64,000 nt of DNA. Origin: Serripes groenlandicus. Lineage: Eukaryota > Mollusca > Bivalvia > Cardiida > Cardiidae. Under the pieces are notes generated by a model that did not search any database, had not been told where the DNA came from, and was given only the letters and a program-made list of their open reading frames with translations. The position numbers and the translations under genes are program-made. The stretch spans positions 32,786,140-32,850,139 of the forward strand of contig JASEVX010000011.1 of assembly GCA_031761405.1 (NCBI GenBank), read 5' to 3'. Shown piece by piece: positions 34,206 to 45,152 of this stretch (positions are counted from its first letter, which is position 1; every line of letters begins with the position of its first letter).

Positions 34206-36900
34206 ATTGAATTTATATTATATTTTAAATAAACTTCTTCATATGACAATTGACCATTATAGATCCATTAAATAAATAGACACACTTTTTAAAGTGGGTT
34301 TCGACGATCGACACAGGCCTCTTAAGATTGAATTACAATGTAAGTTTGTCAATATTGATTTGGTAAAAAAAACTATGGGATTATTTGTTTCCTTTCTTTC
34401 TGTCTCCCTTTTTTGCTTCTCCTCTTCCCAAATAAAGAAAAGTGGCGAACAAATAGATAAAATATTTATCTAAAGTGGCGAATATAAATGGCTCCTAAAA
34501 AATAAAGTGGCGATATTTTTTTTAATTTGGCGAAAGTGGTGGCGAAAGAAAAATCTAACGCAGAGCAGGACCTGAATAGTTGAATGCTTTTGGTACAAAT
34601 TGAAATTTATCATAACCTCTTTATTTATATTATATGTCACGTTTCATGATTAGTTTAACCATAACTCATCTCATTCACTTAAAACACAGACTTTGCCAGG
34701 TTAAATATCCTACATAAAACTTATATCTCCAAATACCGATATCCGCATTACTGACTACAGATGAGATATTTCTAATGTTTGTTAATTTGAATGTTCTTTT
34801 TTGCTTATTTCTACATGTGCAACGAAATATTGCGGCTTCTCGTTGATACTTTGCGTCAAACTTTCGTCTTGTACTCATTCTTAAACGAATCAAAGCTTCA
34901 CCAGCGTCCATTGCATCTTCTTTAAACAATTATTACACACCTCTGTAGACAGTTTGTGCTGGCTTTGTATTGTGTTTTAGTCGATTATAACAGTATTTCA
35001 GTAATATGATGTCGATCCAGTGTAAAACACTACTATTAACGGAAAGCTTATCATTTTAAAGTGTTGAAATATTTTGAATACTTTGAGGAGAAAACCATAA
35101 CGTCTGACCAAACCTTAGTTTGCCATGCGTGCAGTCAAAATAGAACCGAATCGGTGTCTGATACAAAGAGGTTGGACTCTGCTCAGCCTGCATCGCACAT
35201 TATGGTGTGAGCATCAACAAATAAAAATAAGTTTTCATAGTCATGATTCTGTATAAAATAAAAGTTAAACTAATAACATGTGAATTTATAATATGGAACT
35301 AACATGTCATCTATGTTACTTTATATGTGTCCAGACAACTTATTTTAATTCTTAGCATCTATTATCAAATCACATATATACGATTTAATAAGGTAGGTTG
35401 GATATTTTAATAAAACATGTGATATGATTCAAAAACTTACAAAACTACAACTTTATTCTGTGGAACGATACAATAAAAAAGTTGGAGCGCAAATCTATTA
35501 TGGAAATCAAGAAAAAATAATCGTAACTGCGTGAAAATAATATGACGTCGACGTTATTTACACATAATGTTAAGGGCAACTTTGTTTTCAACGTCGATTT
35601 AAAAAAAATCTAGTTCGACGACATATCGGTTGTATTCAATAAATCTTAGTCAAAACATTTCGAGTCTAACATATTCAAAATTCAGATAGGGTAATCGAAC
35701 TACCTTTTGAGAAAAACGTCAAAAATAGAACCATTGATGTTGAAAATATACGACGTTATAAAAAATGAAAATCGCTATATCGTTAAATCCCAACGAATTG
35801 TGTGAATTACATAATTGGAAAATATGATTAGCAATAAGGACAATATTTCACCTAATAAAGGAAAGTTAAATCATGAAAATCGTTATTTACAGTTCGGACA
35901 TATACCCGTCGTATGAACAGGACCCGCATACATAACTTGACTGAAGGACGCCATTTTGACGCCATCTGACGTCAAGATCGCGTGTATTTATTCGATATGC
36001 ATCTTGCCGTTTGAAAGCCTAGCTGTCAGTGATCTTGCATGTTAAGTTTGAAAGATATTGGATAACTTTAACATTTTCTCGCCAAATGTGTGGAACTACC
36101 TTATTGGGATCAAATCCCACGAATGCCCATATCAACACTTGGCATAAATAGGTTAAGGTTAATTTTCTTGGAACACGTCTCTTCAGAGCTATAGATAATG
36201 GACATTGTATTTTTTTCTAAAATTCTTATTTGACACACAAACTATATGTTGTTGGTACTCGAACCAACAGTATTGGCTTTTGTTGAGTAATAAGAGAGAA
36301 ACTGTGAGATACGACAGTTCACTCCCCCGAAGGCCGTTCTAGTCCTCTATGCTCTAATATGATAACGCACATCGAGACTAGGGGTATATCATGAATTGTC
36401 TTGACAGATGACTTTACTCAGAGAACGGCAATGACAAATATTCATCGAAAGTGTTTAGGCCTTCGGGCCATAGGTCAAAACATTCGAATTGACAAACACT
36501 TATATAAAGCTGATAATAATGCCCTTAGCATTGTTTCATTAACATAACAATGAAATATGAATACAAGATCAGAAATATTGTTTTGAGGCAATCTATAACA
36601 TTCATCAATGTTGATGTTTCCTGTAGAACCGACACCAATTGGATAGAAATACACTTTTTTTGTTCATCTACCTTTTGGCAATGAAATAGCATATGAAAAT
36701 CACGTTCAACAATGTTCTTTTACTTTGGCGTTTGAAAACAATACATAGGCCTTAATATTCTTTTGTTCACGATCAACATTATTGGAATGGAAAGACTCAG
36801 TCTCGACGCCAAATTTGTAATTCGAGCAACGAAATTTCGCAAGGTCTATTTCTTTACTTAAATTTGATATACTCGTATTACACTAAGCCTATTAAGTAGA

Positions 36901-37265
36901 TTAAGACCAATATCGCTGTTTGAAACACTTTACAAAATGGTTGGGGTTTCCAACCTCCTGTGCAATCCACATATAGCCAAAGGTTTTAAACCGTACACAA
37001 ACAGTTAGTTTGTACGTAGTCTAGGTTCAGCATCGAGTATCATTCAATTATCTGTTGTAATCTGTTCTATATCTGTCAAAACATTACTAATAAACGACTC
37101 CAAACGACTCCAATATCCGATAAAGTAAGAACATTAATCAATATAAAGCTTGGCATCTACAACAATATTTGTTTTATCATCGAGTCAAACAACTTAAAGT
37201 GATCTTTAGGCGCAAAAATAACACAAATTATCGTTGATTTTATTACCTACAAGTGAAAGCCAATG
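36901..37265. other. No gene seen; unique DNA after segment B
   Basis: AT-rich DNA between the end of segment B homology and the first recognisable CR1-like coding remnant. No feature is supported. Confidence 0.5.
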
Positions 37266-37361
37266 CCACAACTAACCCTGGATTATAATTATCCGCAAAG
37301 TCAAGCGACTATCTAAGAAAAGAAAAGGGCTTACCGCAAATCCAAAAGAAGCGGAGATGAC

Positions 37362-37525
37362 TGTTAAACACTTCTACTAGCTGGAGAAGGAATGGTTAGA
37401 TAAACAATAGAGTAAGGACACGTGTGGTTTTATTATTTGGGCGGCTACATACAAGAATACCAATCATGACATTAAACGAAATGGTCATACAAATACGAAA
37501 TGTAATTATACGAAATTAATCAACA
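37362..37525 (-). repeat. 3' LTR of the gypsy element
   Basis: 164 bp, starting TGTTAAACACTTCTAC and ending AATCAACA on the plus strand. It differs from the other LTR at only a few positions (e.g. cttctac/cttatac, aatggtt/aatgatt). Confidence 0.95.
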
Positions 37526-37965
37526 TCCCTTTTTCTTACAAGAAAATGAAAACATGTCAGTTTTATATTTTCTAAAATGCATGTCATGAAATAAAATGTA
37601 TCAAATACAATTGAATGTTATCAATATTATAAAGTTGCATTATCTATATTAACAGAATAACATTGACATTTTTTTTTAAATTTTTAACATTCATAATTCA
37701 AGATGTCTTATATTAACTTAAATTTTCATTAACTGTCCTTTTTATATTTAAAACTAAAACACTTAAAAGTTCTAACTACGTGTGTACAATGATATTGAAT
37801 CACGAAGAACACAAATAAAAATATGCTTTTATAGCAAGAGTTAGTCTCTGTTATCAATTAAAACACAATTCTGACTAGAATATTGACTAGAATTTTACAA
37901 AGTCTTTGAGGTATGTTGGTTCTCTGGTTCTTCGTTTAGGACGATCGCGTGCCACGGATGGTTGG

Positions 37966-38916
37966 TTAATGGGTGGCGGATCTTCCACTGACCATAGATG
38001 TTTGTTGTATTGGTGGATTGGCAACAGTTGGTACAGTGTTCATGTCATTCGGAATATGACTAGTCTGGATTTCGCGATAAGGTGATTTGTCGCGAACGTT
38101 GACCTCTATTTTGGTAGGCCTCATGTGTATACGGTTTCTTCTGTATATTGCACTGTTTTGATCCTGGACAGTGTATGTTCGATCACCCAATATGGCGGTG
38201 GTTTTCCCTTGTCTCCAGTTATCTCCCTTCTTATGTTCAAAATAGACACATTGTCCTATTTCTAGCATTTCCATTGTTCGCGCATTCTTATCGTAACATT
38301 TCTTGACTGTTTGTTTTCGCGACACACGTTTTTCATTCAGTTTTATTTGTTTTCGGATTTCAGGTATTACAGAGCGCGTTGTCCTGCCAAACATCATTTC
38401 AGCAGGGCTCTGCTTGGTATCCTGGCGCGGAGTGTTCCTTATCTCTAGGAGTGCCTCATTTTGATCGCGGTTATCTTTTACTGTCTTTTTTATCATGTTT
38501 TTTATTGTTTTCACTGCAGATTCAGCTTTACCATTTGCTTGTTGATGTCCTGGGGACGACATTATGTGAGTTATGCCCCAGCTTGACGCAAAGTTACTAA
38601 ATTCAGTAGACGCAAATTGCGGACCCCCGTCTGATACTATTGTCATTGGTATCCCGAATCTAGCAAATTGTTTCTTCAGTATTGCGATAACTTTTGCGCT
38701 GGTTGTCTTTGTCATCACGTCTACTTCAATGAAGTTTGAATAGTAGTCTACCGCAATTAAGTAGTGCCTGCGTTCAATTTCAAACAAATCTAAACCAATC
38801 TTATTCCATGGTTCTGATCCATCGGAGTGTTGTTTTAGTGTTTCTTTTTGATTACAAGGCTTCACTTCCTGACAGATGTCGCATTGATCTGCCATTTGCT
38901 TTATTTCAGTGCTCAT
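37966..38916 (-). pseudogene. gag-pol (part 2) of the gypsy element: integrase
   Basis: 316 codons in the frame that continues part 1. The CDIC half of the HHCC zinc site is at residue 13; the DDE core has GLDLFEI (Asp near 43), IVSDGGPQF (Asp near 100) and a downstream Glu in HQQANGKAESAVK (near 130), then a C-terminal region with GDNWRQGKTTAILGDRTYTV. All three catalytic acids are present. The leading Met is internal; the protein would have been made as part of the polyprotein. Confidence 0.92.
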
Positions 38917-41387
38917 CCCCGGCCAAATACAGTTCCTCGTGCTCTACGAAGCATGCTATCATACCCCATATGTGCGCTATGAAGTCTATGTTTAATGTCC
39001 TTTCTGAGTGACTTAGGTATAACTATGGCTTCACCCTTCAGAACAACACCGTCTTGATGACTTAGTGTATCGCGCATGTCGTAGAACGCCATTATGGAGA
39101 GTGGTACATTGTCTCTAGTCTCTGGCCATCCCTCCGTAATGCATGTTATCAACTCTTGCAAGTTAGCATCATTTCCTGTCGCGTTTTGAACTTCTCTTAC
39201 ACGCGCGTCTGGTATGTCTTCAAACGCGTTTACATTCAAGATCCTTGGCCTAACATCAAATTTCAGATCTGACTCTTCCAAATATGCCATACTTAGACAG
39301 TCAGCTATTACCAGGTTAACGCCTTTTATGAATTGAAATTCTACGTCGTATCGGTTGAGTCTCATTAAGATGTATTGTAGACGTTTTGGAGCTTGGCTCA
39401 GTGGGTTTTTCAATATGGCTTCCAGCGGCTTGTGGTCATTTTGGACTATCGGTTCTTGAATTGATGCCAAATCAGGCATGAATTTGGCCATATACTGAAC
39501 TATACCGCAAAATGACTTGACTCCCGAGACATTTGTGGGTGCTGGCATTTCTATAATTGCTTGGATTTTGGTGTTGTCAGGTTTTACACCATCTTTTGAT
39601 ATTTTGTGACCGTGAAACGATATCTCACTCAAACCAACCACTTTCTTGTCTTCATTAAGAATGATGTTTTGCTCTTTACATCGTTTTTCAAGTGTTCTTA
39701 ATTTCTGAAGATTATCAGCTTTTGCTTCAGAGTCGGTCTCACCACATTCTACAACAATAACATCGTCCGCGATTGTAAATATGCCGTCAAGGTCATTCAG
39801 TGCCTCATTTATCTTTCGCTGGAAGATCTCGCTAGATACTTTCAGATCAAATGGTAGTCTGCTCCATTTGTATCGTCCAAAAGGTGTTATCATTGTGGTA
39901 AGTTCACTTGACTCTTCTGATAATTTGACATGCCAATATGCCTCTTTTACGTCAACTTTGCTAAATATCTTCGCGTAATGTAGCCTTGGCAAAACATCCT
40001 CTAATGTTGGTAGTTTGTAGTGTTCCCTCATTAGTGCAGTATTTAAGGGTTGTGGATCAATGCAGATTCTCAGCTTTCCATTGGATTTGCGCACTACTGC
40101 CATTTGGCTTACCCATGTCGTTGGCTGGGTAACCGGTATTAGGATGCCCCTTTCTACTAAGTTATCTAGTTCCCGTTTGACATCTTCCTCAATGTCGAGT
40201 GGTATCTTCCTACTAGGGAGTGTCTTAGGGTGTACATTTGGGTCTACTTTCAGAGTAGCCTCTCCCAGGTTTCCCAAATGTGCTGACTCTACTTTGTAAA
40301 TGAATTTATCTTCATTGATGGTTATCAACTCCATTTCTTTTACCGTTTTCAGACCTAGCAGGCAGGTGTAGCCATTTGGAACGACCATAAAGGACACTTC
40401 ATGTTCTACGTTACTGCATGGGTTAGTAACCTTCAGCTTAGCTTCCCCTAATGGATTTAGTGCAGACCTGTTCCACATGCGAAGACGCGTTTCAGTAGGA
40501 CTGACTTGTTCCTGTCGAACGTACTTTTGGCAAATAGTGTTGACATCCGCAGCGCTGTCAAGCTGGAAACGAACACCAATCTCGTTGACCATCATGGTTG
40601 CTGCTATAACTTCAAGCGGTCCAGATTCCACAGAAGCTAGCCAGTAGTCGTTCTCATCATCTTCAGGGTCATCTCGGGTCACCTGGTGTATTTTTTTACA
40701 CTTCTTTTTAAAATGGTTCCTACCCTTACAATTATCGCAGCTTTTTCCCCAAGCTGGACATTTTTCTTTAATTTGTTCGTGCTTGTACCCACAAAAAGTA
40801 CACTCTTTAAAAGTGTGTGTCTTACTTTTATGTTCATATTGATTTGCCCTTTGTTGCGGTTTTTGACTCTTTTGTTGTTTGTCACTTAGCTTCGACCTAG
40901 TGATTTTGTTTATTTTCTGCGCCGACGTTGAATCTCTCAGTTCCTTGACATGTTTGTTCGACTGTTCATAGGCTCTGGCTATTTTTATACATTTCACAAG
41001 TTCCAATTTGTCTTCTCGTAATAGTAGTTCTTGCAGTTTCCCACTAGTACTGAAAACAATTTTGTCTCTTATCATTCTGTCCTTCTCAGTGAAATTGCAG
41101 GATTCTACAAGCTTGCGCAGTTCTGTGAGAAAGTGTTCAAAAGATGGGAAATGTTCCAATTTACAATTCAAAAACCTGTGAGATACCAGAACCTCATTCT
41201 TGCGCGGATTACAGTACTTTTCTATATTTCTGTAAACTTTTTCTGGGTCGTCCTTGTCATCAGGGGAATCCCATTCAAATTGGTCATATATTTCTATAAC
41301 TTTGGGACCTGCGCAGTGTAGAACAATACTGGTTTGTATTTTCTTGTCTTTTTCAGAAGCTCCACTGGCAATCATGTACACTTCCAT
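38913..41387 (-). pseudogene. gag-pol (part 1) of the gypsy element: gag, protease, RT; RNase H region deleted
   Basis: 824 open codons. Gag-like N-terminus; paired zinc knuckles at about residues 197-231 (CTFCGYKHEQ, CDNCKGRNHFKKKC); protease with LDSAADVNTI at about 276 (DSA where DSG/DTG is usual); RT at about 405-590 with KVDVKEAYWHV and the active site IADDVIVV at about 539. After the RT thumb (VKSFCGIVQYMAKF, about 623) the sequence jumps near residue 648 to NDHKPLEAI, losing most of RNase H, so the copy cannot be autonomous. The reading then reaches the zinc-binding N-terminus of integrase and ends by a one-base frameshift near 38940. The probable original start, an ATG at 41473, is separated from this frame by another one-base shift near 41425. 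Confidence 0.92.
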
Positions 41388-41654
41388 CTCACGCTTCCAT
41401 TTACGGAAATTCTCAGATACATTCCATCAACAATGTCTAATTCGCGAGGAGGTTTGAACAATGCCTCCGCCATGTTCGAAATTATTCTCTATAGACGAAA
41501 ATAATGTTGACGAATGTGATAAGTACGAAGTGGATTTGGGACGAACGCGCGTATCGGCCTCTATTTTGACTCAATACAGCTATTTCAGTCTATTTACGTG
41601 TTATCTACCTTGACAGTACTTCGGGTACGGCTTAGTTCTATACCGCTGCCACCA

Positions 41655-41818
41655 TGTTAAACACTTATACTAGCTGGAGAAGGAATGATTAGATAAACAA
41701 TAGAGTAAGGACACGTGTGGTTTTATTATTTGGGCGGCTACATACAAGAATACCAATCATGACATTAAACGAAATGGTCATACAAATACGAAATGTAATT
41801 ATACGAAATTAATCAACA
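41655..41818 (-). repeat. 5' LTR of the gypsy element
   Basis: 164 bp, paired with 37362-37525. The primer-binding site lies immediately inside (41638-41654) on the minus strand. Confidence 0.95.
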
Positions 41819-42624
41819 ATGACCAAAACAAGCAAAACTTCAAGCAGCTCCAGAAAGAAACAGGCTTACAACCGATATGTGAATGAAATGGTCACACCAT
41901 TCACAGTCAAAAACCGCACAAGGTTCCACTCCTTCTTCAACAGCAGAAGATGGGACAGCAGCGGGGTCACCATCCTGAAGAGAGATGGTGTTTCGCACAG
42001 CAACCCAACTACCAAGGATAACATTCTGAATGACCTTTCAGCTCTGCATTTACGAGAGGACATTTCAGTCATGCCCTCTATGACCGGCAACCCCTCTCTA
42101 AATATGAAGATATTCACCATCCACCCATTGGTGTCCTGAATCTGATTCGAAACCTGAACCACCACAAAGCACAGGGGCCAGATGAAATCCCATCTTGTTT
42201 TCTGAAAGAATTTGTACTAGAACTGTCCCCAGCACTAACCCTAGTCTTCGATACCTCCCTACAGCAAGACAAAGTCCCGGATGACTAGAAACAAGCTATT
42301 GTCACGCCCATATTTACGAAATGTGACAAAAGCGCTTCTGCCAACTACCGACCAATTTATCTTACCTCTGTCTGCTGCAAGCTGATACAACACATCATCA
42401 ACAGCCAGGTCATGAAGCAACTTGACAACAACAACATTTTGCCGTTGCTCAACATGGGTTCCGGAAAATACGGTCATGTGACAGCCAGCTTATCATCACG
42501 TTACAGAAACTCTCAACTGGACTGGACGAAGGCAAGCAAATAGATGCCAGACTACCGGACGTCTCGAAAGCCTTCAATGAAGTATTGCATCAGCGACTTT
42601 TTGTAATACTTCCACAGTACGGAC

Positions 42625-42788
42625 GAACTCATGGGAGAGTAATTGTGGGGTTATTTCGTTTGATGTTTTTTTGTGGGGTGCACCCCACAAATATGCAATT
42701 CATTCCGTAATTAACCATTAATATGCAAATGAGATACCCGTTATAAACAATTAAAAAAAACTACGCACCCCACACGTACTCTCTCATG
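42625..42788. mobile_element. 165-bp MITE in the CR1-like LINE
   Basis: Inverted ends (actcatgggagagtaattgt and acgtactctctcatgc with mismatches) plus an internal palindrome (tgtggggtgcaccccaca at 42672). Flanked by GGACG on both sides (about 42619-42623 and 42789-42793). Removing it restores continuity of the LINE reading (the YG...K.LQ..QSFL region). The class is unknown. Confidence 0.8.
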
Positions 42789-43020
42789 CGGACGTCGTCA
42801 CAAGGGAAACACTTCAGTTGATTCAAAGCTTCCTCACCGATCGCAGTTAACAGGTCCTTGTTGAAGGCCATGCATCTTCCCCTCTGCCAAAGTAATTTCT
42901 GGAGTCTCTAAAGGCACTGCAATTGGTACCCTGCTCTATACCCTTCTTTACATCAACGACCTCACCGAGAAAGTATCGTCAATCCACGCCTCTTTGCAAA
43001 TGATATTGTCCTTTGAAGGG

Positions 43021-43052
<32 letters not shown>

Positions 43053-43332
43053 GGTTTAACGCCGTTTTTAACAATTTCTCAGTTATATCACGACGGCCAG
43101 TTCACCTACTCATGCATTTCCTGGTTTTCTTACACCAGTACTCCACACAACAATCTTCCCAAGCAACTGGCTGCTTTTCCACATAGATTTAGCCCATTGG
43201 TGAAAGACGAATGACGCATGTCGCATTGACTTTTGACAATCCTCGGAAAGAAAGTTGGCCGAGCCGAGATTCGAACTCACAACCCTTGGATTGACAGCCT
43301 GCGTCGCTACCGACTGAACTACCCGGGCTCGG
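43021..43332 (-). mobile_element. tRNA-derived SINE (minus) with target duplication
   Basis: About 312 bp with the same structure as 11403-11700: 3' (caat)n tail at the left, a tRNA-like head at the right with a B box (gagttcgaatctcggctc) and an A-box region (agttcagtcggtagcgac). Flanked by cctttgaaggg (43010-43020) and cctttaaaggg (43333-43343), an 11-bp target duplication with one mismatch. It lies in the CR1-like LINE remnant. Confidence 0.92.
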
Positions 43333-44188
43333 CCTTTAAAGGGAGATCCGCACCTAGCAGGATGCAAAACCCTAAAATGAGACATTGACTGTCTGCAGAA
43401 GTGGGAGAAGGATTGGGTTAATATCCTTCAACCCAATCAAGTGTGAAATTGTTCGATTCATCAGAAACGTAACCCGATCTAGATCAACTACACAATCCAT
43501 GGCCACGACCTTGCCATCGTTACATCTGGCAAGTACCACGGAGTCACTCCTATCGGACAATCATGGAACGGACATGTGGACGGAAAGATGAAGAAGGCCA
43601 ACAACTCGCTATGCTTCCTGCGAAGAAACCTAGCCAAATGCTCTAGAAATATCAAAGCCCAGTGCTACACTAGATTGGTGAGGCCAGTCTTAGAGTATGC
43701 CTCCGCTGCATAGGACCTTCACACCAGTAGGAACATCACACAACTGGAAGCGGTCCAACGCGAGCAGCGATATTCGCAACTGGTGACTATAAGACCACTA
43801 GCAACACCAGCCAGATGAAGTCCAACCTTGGCAGTGACGGATTCCTCAACTCAGCCTCACTCTTCATACGTGGCCACTCCATTCGATACATGCTGCCTTT
43901 CTGCAGGACCGACATCTACCGTTATTAATTTTTCCCCAAGTTGAATTCGTCTGTGGAACCAGCTACCAGAGGTCATCGATAGAGCCTCAATATTTGAAGC
44001 CTTCAAGAACGGGCTGGCTGGCTGCCACTATAGCTATGCACAGTGGTTTTTAACTGATTTTATCTGCTTTTAACTTTCGTGAACGCGCATCTCACAGCGA
44101 CCCTGTACATATTTCATATGCGATGATGCTCCAGTGTGAGCCCTGCATATTACCAGGTAGAAGAAGATTATGAATATGTGCATGTCTT

Positions 44189-44358
44189 TTAACCCTTTCC
44201 CACATACAGCCGCACTTGTATCAGATGACTTTGTAGGTATTTAGGCAAAAGGAAAATTACTCTTAATGAACAGTTTCATCTCTTGCCACACTCTTTAAAA
44301 CCCAAATCAATGTTTATCTGTTTTATGTTGGCTCTAGGCCTATTTGGGAAAGGGTTAA
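44189..44358. mobile_element. piggyBac-type MITE, copy 1 (short, diverged)
   Basis: TTAACCCTTTCCCACATA at the left and gggaaagggTTAA at the right; internal ggcaaaaggaaaattactct hairpin remains. Confidence 0.85.
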
Positions 44359-44476
44359 ACTGTTAAAATGTTAGGTGCTTTTCTCAGCAGCTTTATTTTG
44401 AAACAGGGAGAAAGGCGAATAATGTTTGAAAGACAGGTTGTGTATATTGTGTAACAATTCTACGGGTCTCCTAAAC

Positions 44477-44650
44477 TTGAACCCTTTCATACATAGGTCT
44501 ACAACAAATCTGCAGCAGACGACTTTGAAAACATAGTGACAAAAACCTTGACAAATCACCATAAAAGATTTCACGTTTGCCCACAATGTTTTCAAAAAAG
44601 TCGTCTGCTGCTATTGCGTCAAAATGCGTCTGCAGGTGGGAAAGGGTTAA
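44477..44650. mobile_element. piggyBac-type MITE, copy 2 (diverged)
   Basis: Left end ttgaaccctttcatacat; ctgcagcagacgactttgaa subterminal block; right end gtgggaaagggTTAA. Confidence 0.85.
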
Positions 44651-45038
44651 AATAAACTGCATCGTCGAGTACTTAATGAATCTATAGGTCTTCAGAAAAC
44701 AGTTTTACACACCTTCCAATTGACTGCTATTTACAAAGTCATGAGAGAAAGGGACAAATGGAGAGCTAACAATTTATTGTAAGAAAGATAACTCTTACAA
44801 AAATGTGATGATATTTTATAACATTTAACTCCCCTGTTGAGCGAAAAAACTGCTCTTCTCCGTAAAATTACGTTTCTTTTGATTTATGTAATTATGTAAT
44901 AAAAAGTGTTTAAAATCCAAAATTATTTTATTTATCATCAAATTCTCGAATCAAATATCAGACCAATTATTATTTTTGAGTGAATACTACGTCTACTTAA
45001 ATTTTGTTTAGAGATTAATACTTAGTCAATAGCTCGTG

Positions 45039-45048
45039 ATATATATAA
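45039..45048 (+). promoter_or_regulatory. TATA-like box of the AGTRAP-like gene
   Basis: The sequence gatatatataaaag lies about 80 bp before the start codon at 45126, a plausible core-promoter distance with transcription starting near 45070. Transcript data are lacking. Confidence 0.5.
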
Positions 45049-45125
45049 AAGTGACAACAACAAATATTGATTGATCGACCGACCGCAGCTTCCCCCTTTT
45101 GATATAATTTACTTAAAAGTCAGTC

Positions 45126-45152
45126 ATGAGCGTTCCACAGGTGACCCTTAAG
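45126..45152 (+). CDS. AGTRAP: AGTRAP-like exon 1
   Basis: ATG to AAG, nine codons (MSVPQVTLK), followed by a strong donor (gtaagttc). It ends in phase 0. Confidence 0.88.

Larger units (their letters stand above)
29852..36101. mobile_element. 6.25-kb element with ~0.95-kb terminal inverted repeats
   Basis: The left end AGGTAGTTCCACACCTTTGG and the right end (ccaaatgtgtggaactacct) are inverted matches; the inverted similarity runs inward to about 30795 and 35120, e.g. gaaccgaatcggtgtctg at 35143 against its complement at 30760. It is bounded by TA on both sides (29850-29851, 36102-36103). It is missing from segment A, so it inserted in B after the duplication or was lost from A. The interior holds a tandem 107-bp duplication (31012-31200), a CCCTTTCCC-MITE core (31203-31280), an inverted minisatellite (31335-31998) and a dead LINE (32215-34205). 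I see no transposase, so it is non-autonomous. TA boundaries suggest a Tc1/mariner-like or other TA-targeting family; the class is not settled. Confidence 0.82.
22195..36900. other. Segmental duplication, copy B
   Basis: Collinear with 8000-17062 but enlarged to 14.7 kb by two insertions (about 28506-29635 and 29852-36101). It lacks A's 9231-11213 and about 95 bp matching A 16142-16240. It carries the second receptor gene (25852-27108) and the second small ORF (27561-27743). Confidence 0.93.
37362..41818 (-). mobile_element. Ty3/gypsy (mag-type) LTR retrotransposon, complete ends, 4457 bp
   Basis: Two 164-bp LTRs (37362-37525 and 41655-41818), nearly identical and bounded by TG...CA, are flanked by the 5-bp direct repeat ATGAC (37357-37361, 41819-41823). 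The coding strand is minus, so the 5' LTR is on the right. Next to it the minus-strand TGGTGGCAGCGGTATAG starts with the TGG expected of a primer-binding site (tRNA not identified). An A/G-rich polypurine tract (AGAAAAAGGGA) precedes the 3' LTR at about 37526-37540. Gag-pol is damaged and internally deleted. The very similar LTRs point to recent insertion. The zinc-knuckle and RT style resemble the mag/SURL lineage, which includes bivalve Steamer-like elements. Confidence 0.95.
37266..44045 (+). pseudogene. Decayed CR1-like LINE reverse transcriptase, broken by three insertions
   Basis: Pieces on the plus strand at 37266-37361, 41824-42628, 42789-43019 and 43344-44045 read as one CR1/jockey-type ORF2: KVKRLSKKRKG upstream, then WDSSGVTILKRDGVSHS, LIRNLNHHKAQGPDEIPS, APALT-like and VTPIF blocks, ANYRPIYLTSVCCKLIQHII, a degraded active-site region, FLRRNLAKCSRNIKAQCYT, LVRPVLEYAS, and the terminal RLWNQLPEVIDRASIFEAFK. 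In-frame stops (e.g. about 42288) and shifts are frequent. The interruptions are the LTR retrotransposon 37362-41818, the MITE at 42625-42788 and the SINE at 43021-43332. It is older than all three. Confidence 0.88.

Noticed and set aside
34675..34929. 84-codon minus-strand frame inside the 6.25-kb element
   Set aside because: No similarity recognised to any transposase or other domain; not enough to call a gene.
22195..36900. Segments A and B as alleles misassembled in tandem
   Set aside because: Not excluded, but the copies differ by several multi-kb insertions, repeat-unit number and about 29 amino-acid changes in the receptor, more than I would expect of alleles; long reads would decide.
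38379..41457. Several plus-strand frames of 65-96 codons
   Set aside because: Shadows of the minus-strand gag-pol frames of the LTR retrotransposon.
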